DNA of 64,000 bases from positions 672,146 to 736,145 of the forward strand of contig RPFO01000097.1 in assembly GCA_009746045.1 (NCBI GenBank). Direction: 5' to 3'. Positions 56,357 through 64,000 of the stretch are shown in pieces (position 1 is the stretch's first letter; every line of letters begins with the position of its first letter). The translations under genes were made by a program, and so were the position numbers. The notes under the pieces are model-generated. The model worked only from the letters and a program-made list of their open reading frames with translations, was not told the DNA's origin and made no database searches. The stretch comes from Mesostigma viride (taxonomy: Eukaryota; Streptophyta; Mesostigmatophyceae; Mesostigmatales; Mesostigmataceae).

Positions 56357-56497
56357 TAGGAGTTTCCATTGGTCTTATCGTAGTATAGAGATTTGACATG
56401 GCTCTGTATAGAGGTTTATAGCTGGGCGTTTGCTTTGGTTTGAGTGATTTCACTCTGCTGTAAGTAATTATATTATTAAATATATATTCCTAGTCTG
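56357..56497. mobile_element. 123-bp insertion with 18-bp target-site duplication
   Basis: ATATATATTCCTAGTCTG-like direct repeats end at 56356 and 56497. The 123 bp between (56357-56479) are absent from the matching place in copy 2 (54375-54392). The insert ends in ATTATATTATTAAA, suggesting a small retroposed sequence. Confidence 0.65.
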
Positions 56498-57476
56498 AGG
56501 TGGCAGGAGGGGGCTGCCAGGGCTTGTGGTCAACGTGGATGACCGCCCCCCTCCAGTATACCGGCTTCCCCCTTGCGCTCTGCCGGAGCTGAAGGTAGGT
56601 CGGCCATAGCTCGCGTCGCCGCTGTTGCTGGGCCAGGGTCAAGTCGTCGTCCAGCGTGAAGCGAGTCTCCGAGAGCTTCTTGCGGCATTTAAGGAACGCC
56701 AGCTTGTCCGCCATGTACTTAAAGGTGAGGAGCACGGGTGCCGGGCCAGCCTTCCCCCGCGCGCGGGGGAGGCGGACAGCCGACATCTGCAGCTCACCAG
56801 TGAGTAACATGGGGGCAAGAATGGCGCGCTTAAATGCCGTGAGAAGGCTCGTGGAGGTCTCACCTGCCTGCTGGTCGAAGTGCTTGACGATGACATTGTG
56901 GCTGCGCTTAATTGGTGATGTCGGCTTCCTCGCGAAGGTCGAGGGCTTGTTGCTTGAGTTGTGCCGCGATGGTGGAGGTGGTGGAGGTGGTGTGCTGCTT
57001 AAGCAAGTCCGCCCAGGTGGAGGGAGCATCGCCGGCCGAGCCAGCAGGCGCCGGCTGGGCGGCGATGTCCTTCACCGCCTGGGCGGTGAGGCCGGCGGTG
57101 TCATGCAAGCTCTCAAGGGCGGTGGCGGTGGCTTGAAGGCGTTGGTCGAGGTCAAGGAGCTGGGCTTTGATGTCGGCAGTGGAGGCGGAAATGGCAGTGG
57201 AGGTGGAGGCGGCGGCGGTGGAAATGTGAGGAAGTTCAGCAGTCAGCGTGCCGCCGATTGCTGCTATGTCGGCAGCAAGGGGGGTCACGTGCTGCTGAAA
57301 GGCTTCCGTGAGGATGGAGCGGAGGGTGGGGACGGAAAGGGGTGAAGCCCAGATCTCGGCGTCAGAGCGCTGGAGAAGGGAGTTGAGGATGGCGTGCTGG
57401 AGATGGGGGCGGAAGCTGCCGATCAGCCCGTAGATGTTGTACCACCAGCTGCCGTCCGGGGCGAGGAGGCGATTGA
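56495..57476 (-). pseudogene. L1-like ORF1p, 4-bp insertion
   Basis: Same protein as the 54383-55740 copy, with the coiled coil and RRM/CTD intact. The frame is broken at 56908-56911 by four extra bases TTAA (ACCAA|TTAA|GCGC against ACCAAGCGC in copy 2). Confidence 0.75.
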
Positions 57477-57850
57477 AGTTAGCATTTTGGGCAACCAATA
57501 TGCTAAGTGGATGCAGTTTGGAAAGACCTTTCCAACGCCGTGCTGACCGCCTGAAACAGACAAGGGACGAGAAAGATATGAGGTCCCGAAGTCCTAGCCG
57601 TCCGTGGCCGACTAGGGTACAGTCCTCTGGTATAGTGGACAGGACACGTGGCAGGCCGTGCCTGCACAGGCTTAGCCTGACTATCACGTGACTGTAGTCC
57701 ACGTAGACCAGAGGAGCAGCAGCCTGTGACTGGTGGACTACAGGAACTGGCACAGGTCTGCAAGGATACTAGGCCTTGCAGGCTTGTGACAGGTCCTGTA
57801 CTTCCTAGGTTGCAGAGTCTAGGCAAATCCAGTTCGTCCTGGCTCTGCAC
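57477..57850 (+). mobile_element. 5' LTR (start clear, end uncertain) of a Ty1/copia-type retrotransposon
   Basis: Sequence from TTAGCAT at 57477 interrupts LINE ORF1 and is shared, inverted, with 28735-28380. It begins with an inverted repeat TTAGCA...TGCTAA (57477-57504). A GGTTAAAAGG box at about 58036 suggests the LTR may extend to about 58.1 kb. No TG...CA ends or primer-binding site were placed. Confidence 0.55.
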
Positions 57851-58153
57851 TGATGCCAGTGGACGTTGAGGATTTGCTTGCCTGCCTGCACGTGCCTCGT
57901 CACGCCGATGGGAACGAGGAACAACGCAAAGGATATAGCTTGGTCATGGGGGATGACCAGCTATCTTGGCAAGCACGAACCGAGGCTCCCACATTGGACG
58001 TGGAACCGCTCACCGTGGTCGTGGCTTGGTGCACGGGTTAAAAGGTTGCTGCCTTGCAACTTTGGCTCATCCCGTTGTGTGGTGAGAGACCAGGAACTCA
58101 CAGTTCTGGCTGCTCGCTAACTCGTACTATTGCATTTCTGTTTGCAAGGTTTC

Positions 58154-59300
58154 ATGTCGGCCGAGGCTCGGGTTGAGACACCTGAGTCATCTCCCAGGCG
58201 CGAAGCAGCTCCAGAGTTGCCGGCGCGCGAAACGCATTCTACCCCTATAATCACCATCCAACGCTTCTACATTTGTGCAAGCGGCCTACGTTGCGAGGGG
58301 CCTTGCGGAAGGAGGTTGGGTCGCTGTGTTCGGTAACGCAGCAGGGCCGTCGGCAAACGACCCTGTGGTGATGAGGATTCGGGCGACGACGTCGCCAGGG
58401 GAAACAGGACGGGTCTGCACGGAGCGCCTCGTCGCCATTCGCGACGAAATTGCTTCGTTGATCTACAGTTTAGAAGTTGCGTACCAGGGCGGGCACGTAA
58501 CCATCCAGGCGCTTGACTTAGCGCGTGAGACGCTGGGCCAACTGGTGGCCATCTGTTTAGGTGGAACCAGATTGTATAATCACTGGGTGGCGACAAGCTC
58601 GCTGGGGGAGGGGACCGACGCGTCACACACCATACGGGACGCGCAGACGCGCGAGGCCGATAGCCCGTGGGATTTGGCCGAGGTGGTGGCTCAAACGTGT
58701 GAGCACCTGGTCAACATTCTGATCCAAGAGGCGCGTGGTCACGCCGATCACTGGGTGATCACTACGCGTCCACCGGGCATTTGGTCCACCTTGGACACTC
58801 CGAGGTTGCAGAGTAGGCCAGGGGCGACTGGGCCGACGGTGACAGTCATCACCGGTCGAGACGTCTCCGACGAGGAGTTCCACGATCAGTTCGTGGACCG
58901 ACCAACGGGCATCATAGCCCGGTCGTCACAACAGATTGACGAGGGTGACGGCACGAACGAGGGCTACTCAGCTCGGCGTAGGGCAGAGTTAAACATACCC
59001 TTTGAGCCGGAACACGATTTTGGTGAGATTGGTCGGGGGTCGCGGAACGACCGACGAGGTGGTGGTAGTCGGTGGGTCAGAAATCTTCAGTGGTATCGCC
59101 GTTGCAGTGCGCCTAGACTGCCGGTAGAGCAGACAGCAGCCGGGAGGCCGGTGAGCCATGTGCTAGGTCCTTACAACGCGGAGGAGGTCCGCTCAGTTCC
59201 ACGCGTGGGGACACCGGTGGCACGCACAGCGCAGGAGCGTGAGGAGGAGGCAGTAGCTGGAGAGCAGCCAGCGGCTTCTTCAGGCAGCACCAGCGCTTGA
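58154..59300 (+). CDS. Unknown ORF between LTR and gag, about 350-380 aa
   Basis: Long open frame from a TAA near 58247 to TGA at 59298-59300, with no ATG near its start. An ATG frame from 58154 (MSAEARVETPESSPRREAAP) could join it through one base change near 58245. The protein begins near SPSNASTFVQAAYVARGLAE, has a helical central part (VCTERLVAIRDEIASLIYSL; LARETLGQLVAICLGG; VVAQTCEHLVNILIQEARGH) and a polar C-terminal part rich in Arg and Glu. I do not recognise it. It may be an extra ORF of the retroelement, a gag-like capsid region, or part of another repeat. Confidence 0.45.
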
Positions 59301-59351
59301 GCCTGTTCTTCCTTGTCTATCGCCTGTTTTGTTTTGCCATCCCACTGTATA

Positions 59352-59750
59352 TAATGCCTCGTGGCAAACCGGGAGACGGCGACAAGGGCGAGATGGAGGC
59401 ACCGGCTGGGCAAGCCAGGAGCCTCGGCAAGACAAGGAGCAGCTGGTGGGGGAGGCGATCCCAGCCAGCGACGGCGATGGGGGAAAGAGACCAGGCAGCA
59501 AGAGACGGCACGAAGACTCGGTGGAGGAGGCGCGCAAGGCGCGGGCGCTAGGGCATCTGATGCAATAACGGTGGCGAATGGGCAACCTGCCGTGGAGAAG
59601 CGTAAGAGGGACACCTCCGCTGACGGCAATGGTAAGAGGCCTCACGTGGATGTGCTCTCCCCTGTGCTTGCTGGCCCAAGTGGCGTTGTTGCTGTGACAC
59701 CCACTGTGGTGGAGCCGGTGAAGCGCTGCCAGGGTCGAGACCTCACATGA
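59352..59750 (+). pseudogene. Likely gag leader region, frame disturbed
   Basis: ATGCCTCGTGGCAAACCGGG follows a TATATAATG-like stretch. Protein-like sequence changes frame within it (KRRHEDSVEEARKARALGH, then RKRDTSADGNGKRPHVDV), ending at a TGA that overlaps the gag ATG as ATGA (59747-59750). Low confidence that it is a separate protein. Confidence 0.35.
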
Positions 59751-60709
59751 GTGCAGTCACGCTTATGAATGGACAAAAGCCTCTTAACCCACCACTAGCA
59801 CAGGAAGCTCTAGACAAGTGGCTAGAGGACATGGAGCTGGTTGTGCTCTCCGTGGACCCCACTGTCAACCTAGTGCAAGTGTTTCACTCGTCCACGTGCA
59901 ACAGGGACTCGTCAGAGCGTGTCAGGGAAAAGGCTAGGACTGGTGTCAAGGATAAGCTAACCTGGGCACAGTTCCTGGATGGGTTGAGGGAGGAGTTCTC
60001 TGACAAGGTTCTCAACCTCACCAACTACTATAAACATCAGTATGACACCTTTGAGATAGTGGGTCCTGTGGCAGAGGAATGGGCTAGGCTCAACCGTATC
60101 AGGGACAAGGGGGCCAAGTATGGCTTCCTGGTCACAGATAGGGCCTTGGCAGACTATTTCCTGGACCGTATGGGTTTGAGTGTGGATGGGAGGAACAGTG
60201 CCCGCATGTTTCTTAACCAGACTGATGGCTCCTTGCGTGCTCTGGAGCTTGTAATCCTCAGCATAAGGAAGCCAGATCCTGCCTGCAAAGCTATCCAGTC
60301 CCATGGCAGCAATGCCACCTCCGCTGTGCAGGGCCAAGGTGATGTCCCCGGGTACCCAGCCCGTGATGGGGCAAGGCCCAACAAGCGTAAGCGCTTCAGG
60401 CGCCAGAGGCAGGGGGCTCAGGGTGGCAAGGGTGCAGGTTCCCAAGGAGGGGTTGGGAGCCAGCAAGCTGGTGGTCAGCAGGGTAAGGGTGGCCAAGGGC
60501 AAGGCAAGGGCCAAGCTCAAGGCAACCAGGGCAAGCAGGGTGGACAGTCTCAGGGAGGCCAGGGGAAGCCTGGCAAGGGTGGGGCTGGGTCTGGGAAGAA
60601 GGGTGGAGCATGCTTTGTGTGTGGCAAGGAAGGTCACTGGCGTCGTGAGTGTCCTGACAGGAAGGCCAAGCCTGCTGGGGCAGGGGCCAGTCTGGGCAGC
60701 AGTGACTAG
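59747..60709 (+). CDS. Retrotransposon Gag, 320 aa, CCHC zinc knuckle
   Basis: Intact frame from ATG 59747 to TAG 60707-60709. The N-terminal half is helical, copia-type Gag (KWLEDMELVVLSVDP; LTWAQFLDGLREEFSDKVLN; RMFLNQTDGSLRALELVILS). A Gly/Gln/Lys-rich linker of about 75 residues (QGGQGKGQAQG-like) leads to a zinc knuckle CFVCGKEGHWRREC (C-x2-C-x4-H-x4-C). A TGTAA follows the stop by about 15 nt. It is the best-preserved protein of the element. Confidence 0.85.
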   Translation: MSAVTLMNGQKPLNPPLAQEALDKWLEDMELVVLSVDPTVNLVQVFHSSTCNRDSSERVREKARTGVKDKLTWAQFLDGLREEFSDKVLNLTNYYKHQYDTFEIVGPVAEEWARLNRIRDKGAKYGFLVTDRALADYFLDRMGLSVDGRNSARMFLNQTDGSLRALELVILSIRKPDPACKAIQSHGSNATSAVQGQGDVPGYPARDGARPNKRKRFRRQRQGAQGGKGAGSQGGVGSQQAGGQQGKGGQGQGKGQAQGNQGKQGGQSQGGQGKPGKGGAGSGKKGGACFVCGKEGHWRRECPDRKAKPAGAGASLGSSD

Positions 60710-60742
60710 CTACATCATCCCCTGTAAATAGTCAATCACCCC

Positions 60743-62648
60743 TTGGGGAAGGTGTGCTGGATGTACATAAGGATGGGGGTGTGCCCCTTGTGCAGCACCA
60801 AGGGTGTAAAGATGTTGTTCTTCCACTGGATTGCAATAACAATGCTGCAGCTGAATTCCCTATGCCTCATGCAGGTGGTGGGTCTCCAGCAGGTGCTGGC
60901 CTGGAGGGCCAAGGGACCTTGCTGGAAGGGCCTGGAGCGGTCCAGGGTGCAGGACCTGGCTTGGGGCGTCAGGATGGCCTGCAGGGAAGCCCTGGAACCT
61001 CAGGAGTGGATCATGTGTCCCCACACACGGTTCAGACGTCTCGCCAGGTCAGTACTGACAGAGTGCTGAGCTATGCTGAGGCTGGCCATAGATTGCATCA
61101 TATGTTTGGGCATTCTGGGCAGGCAGCAATGTTTGCTTGGAAGCTAGGTAGGGAGCCTTTGTGGGAGGCATGCCAGGCTGCTGCTGAGAACTGTGGTTGC
61201 CAGGAGAATGCTGTTCACCCACCTCAGTCCCATGCTAGGGAGCCTGCTAGGGAGCGTGGCGACATCCAGATGGATATCCAGCATATCAGGGGCTTGTATA
61301 TATTGGTGGGGTGGACAGGTTCAGCAGATACAGGCTGATAGACGTTCTGCCTGGTATGCAGGAGCACCACTTGTTGTTGGGTATGAAGGCCCTGATCCCA
61401 GGCTTTGGGGTGTGCAAGAGTGTGCAGGCAGACTTGCAGTTTGACTGTTTGCTCAAGCATCAGGACCAGCTGCCTTGTAAGCTGGTAGTAGTCCCCAGGG
61501 AGAGTCATGGGCAGCAAGGGGCTGTAGAGAGATCCATACGTGAAGTGAAGACAGTGGTGCTAGCAGCAGAGTCAGTGCCACTTGTGGCATCTGCCTTAGA
61601 GAGGGCAGCCTGGTGTAAGGGGATAGAAGAGCAGCTGAACCACAGGGTTAACTATTACTTTGATGGTGTGGCTGTCTCTCCCCTGGCCCTGCAGTATAGC
61701 TTGTTGCCTGAGAACGTGGTGCAGGCCAGTCTTAGGAAGGCAGATAGGTTATTTGCCCAGCTGAGACGTAAGGACAAGAACTGGAATGTGCTGAGGCCTC
61801 AGGTGGGGCTGAAGGTCAGGATGTGGAAGGAACCATCTATTCCAGGCAAGCGGGGGAAGTGGCAGGATGGGGTTGTCACTCGTGTGGAAGAAGCTAACAG
61901 ATCTTGCCTGGTGGCTTTGGAAAAGGATCCAAGGCACGTGTACAGGTTGTCCTGGGCTCATGTCAAGGAAAGAAGGCCACATGCAATCTGGCCTGCAGAC
62001 GGGCCAGGCCCTCCCAGCTGGGTTGAGGAGCCAGGCCAGAGCCAGGCAGCAGCAGCTAACAATCCTCTGGTGGTGGATGATGGTCTGTCCCTGCTGGAAG
62101 ATGACGAGCAGGAGGAGGCTGCTGAAGCAACTGTCACAAGGCCAGAGGGGACGGGGCAGCCACCTAAGGCCCGGGGGCCTCTCATGGCGGACGTCATCCG
62201 AGCACTCATGCGCAGCAAACATGATCCCAAGGTATCCAAGCTCACGGGGTGGGGGTCGTGCTGGGCAGCTACAATGGAGGTAGATACCAACTCACAGGTG
62301 TCTGTCATCAGGGAAGAGGATGCTGTAGGCTTACAGATGTCCCATCCCAGTTGCCTTGCTGTGTCTGATTTCTCAGGAAAGGTGTCCATGAAGATCCTTG
62401 GGGAAGTGAGTGTGCCTATCTTAGGGGTGCCCACCACGTTCTGTGTGGTAGAGGGCTATCAGGGGCCTGCCATTCTGGGTCAGAACTTCTTGTGCATGCC
62501 AGGGGTTACTTTGACCTCTGATGAGTTGGCACTAGAAGGCAGGGGCAGCCTCCCCCTTGAAAGATATCACTATTCCCAGGGTCTTGCAGTGGCGGTGAAG
62601 GCTGTTAGGAGTCAGCCAGCTGAGGGTCCTCAGGTCAGGAGCCCATAG
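60743..62648 (+). pseudogene. Integrase followed by retropepsin-like segment, one frameshift
   Basis: The first frame (to 61338) holds an HHCC-type zinc motif (HRLHHMFGHSGQ ... C-x9-C) and the first catalytic Asp (GDIQMDIQHIRGLYILV). A one-base change near 61306-61311 (TTGGTGGGGTGGAC) shifts to the second frame: VDRFSRYRLIDVL, second Asp near QADLQFD, and the Glu in GAVERSIREVK. After an integrase C-terminal fold (GKWQDGVVTRVEEANRSCLV) the same frame continues into a retropepsin-like stretch: MEVDTNSQVSVI (62277), FSGKVSMKILGEVSVPILG and AILGQNFL. Stop TAG at 62646-62648. DTN replaces the expected DTG/DSG. Confidence 0.75.
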
Positions 62649-62682
62649 CTGAGGACTTGTTGATAATCCCAACCACCTTTGA

Positions 62683-64000
62683 TCCAAGGCAGTTAGGGGT
62701 AAACAGGTACCAGATAGCTGCTCACAGTCCTATTCCCTGGCGCCAGCTAGTCGAGATGATGCAAGCCCCAAGATGGCTAAGGCATGGACTCTTGGCTTTG
62801 TTGCTTCTGGGCATGAGTGGATAGTTTCCAACTGTGCAGAACCTGTGGATGAGCTGCCAGAAGTTCACCAGCTGCTCAGATTGATGTTTGTCCTCAAGCT
62901 CAAGGAGGTTGATGGTGTCCAGGTGCCACATGTCAGACCAGTTGTAACCGAGTATCATGGCACTGGCCAGTTGTTAGATGAGGAGCTCTATACTCCAGGG
63001 ATGCTGCATGACACGTGGAGGATTCTGCTGTGTATATTTCTGTCTTTTCTGGTTAAGGGTGTGCCCTATAGCTCTGTGCTGATTGATTTCAAGAGGGCTT
63101 TTCTCAAGGGTGACCAAGATCAGGCTAGGCAGACTTGGAGAGATATCCCTCCTTTCTTTGTGACTGTACCTGCTGTATGGAGAGCAGAGATAAAGGCCAG
63201 GTACCTGAGAATTCTGAAAGGGTTGGAAGGTCTCAGGTCCAGTCCCATTATCTGGAGAAAGAGCCTAGAGAAATTCTTGAAGAATACTTGTGGGTTTTCT
63301 GTGTCTCCAGTGGATCCCTGTTTGTTCCAAGGGTCCCACAATGGCCTTCCTGTCTTTGCCTCACTGCATGGTGATGACCTGCATCTCATAGGTCCACCAG
63401 ACTGGGTTGAGGCTGTCTTGGCTAAGATCCAGAAGCGGTTTGAGCTGGGTAAGATACAGCACATGGTGGAGAATGAGCCTATGGTCTTCTGTGGCATGCA
63501 GGCTACGTTGTTCCAAGCCAAGGGCTCGTGGTTCATCAGGATGGAGGGTGGTAAGGACTACCCACAGCAGATTGTAGATGCATTGCAGGAGCCCATCACG
63601 CAGGCTAGGTGTGCTACCATCAGGGGCATGCTGGCATGGCTTGCAAGTATATGTGCCCCTGACTTGCTGGTTCTGAGTCGACTTACTGATTCCCAGCTGG
63701 TTGAGGTGGGTGCTGAGAGTGTGGTGCAGGCTGTCATGATGTCTCCCCCTCTCATACTGGGTCCTGTGGATTTGTACAAGCCCCTTGACATGGTTCTCTA
63801 TGTGGACAGTTCTATGGATAATAGGAAGGTCACAGAGGTCAGGGGCAGGGCAGCAGCATTAGTTACCCTGGAGCAAGATCACACCTCACTTGTTACCTGG
63901 TACAGTCGGTTGCAGAACAGGGTTACACCCAGCAGTGATATTGCTGAGTGCAGGGCAATCTGTGAAGGGCTGCATACTGCTCTTTACTTGAGGGAGCTCT
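62683..64000 (+). CDS. Ty1/copia-type reverse transcriptase-RNase H (runs off window)
   Basis: Open frame from after TGA 62680-62682 to the window end; first ATG at about 62773. The order is copia-like: LKLKEVDGVQV, SSVLIDFKRAFLKGD (motif A, Asp), GLEGLRSSPIIWRKSLEKFL with CGFSVSPVDPCLF, and LPVFASLHGDDLHLIG in place of the YVDD box. RNase H follows (MVLYVDSSMDNRK, LVTWYSRLQNRVTPSSDIAE, LYLREL). The usual YVDD is HGDD. No stop codons occur in 1.3 kb, so this part is young or selected, while the integrase is broken. Confidence 0.85.

Larger units (their letters stand above)
55918..57476 (-). mobile_element. HAL1-like ORF1-only LINE derivative, copy 3, cut by an LTR element
   Basis: Same 3' UTR and TTAA tail at the left (55918), ORF1 from 56490 upward. 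The 5' part of ORF1 is lost at 57476, where the copia-type LTR begins, inside the codons before NRLLAPDGSWWYNI. Confidence 0.75.

Overview
The window is nuclear DNA from a GC-rich, intron-rich eukaryote, most likely a green-lineage alga. The evidence is GT-AG introns with donors such as GTGGGT and GTGAGG, a land-plant-type PAM2/CUE/DUF1771/Smr protein, a small protein with an apparent plastid transit peptide, and a chlorophyte-style TGTAA signal 13 nt after the MRE11 stop. I do not name a species. No RNA gene, CRISPR array or bacterial-style operon was seen.

Host genes (about 0-44 kb), reconstructed exon by exon with phases checked at every junction. (1) Minus strand, 10268 to 448: seven exons, 735 aa, with a PAM2-like motif, two CUE-like domains, DUF1771 and Smr. 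(2) Plus strand, 11097-12903: three exons, 128 aa, predicted plastid protein of unrecognised family, divergent from gene 1. (3) Minus strand, 23766 to 16797: large, very acidic, low-complexity protein of about 1,600 aa, unknown function. (4) Plus strand, 24953-43693: complete 18-exon MRE11 gene (860 aa), divergent from gene 3, with all phosphoesterase motifs. Its introns hold an unusual set of simple and tandem repeats: (GGGGGC)n, (CCCA)n, long G-tract arrays, a 15-bp AT array and (TGCTTA)n.

The most striking host-gene pattern is that many introns of genes 1 and 4 start with tandem, decaying copies of the preceding exon end plus its 5' splice site. One case (MRE11 exon 2) is in frame and offers two alternative donors; another intron shows the same at its 3' splice site.

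Mobile DNA. 14.3-15.74 kb is a nest of insertions with visible target-site duplications. 44.8-57.5 kb is a graveyard of LINE-type (non-LTR) fragments of at least three families. It includes L1-like ORF1-only copies (HAL1-like), reverse-transcriptase pieces, strand-switched chimeras, and 3' ends with (TTAA)n or (ACTT)n tails arranged mostly head to tail. A 1.7-kb piggyBac-like non-autonomous element with TTAA target duplication lies at 49438-51136. From 57.48 kb to the window end lies a decayed Ty1/copia-type LTR retrotransposon (LTR, an extra ORF, gag with zinc knuckle, integrase, RT-RNase H). Its retropepsin-like segment lies after the integrase instead of before it. A related LTR fragment sits inverted in an MRE11 intron.
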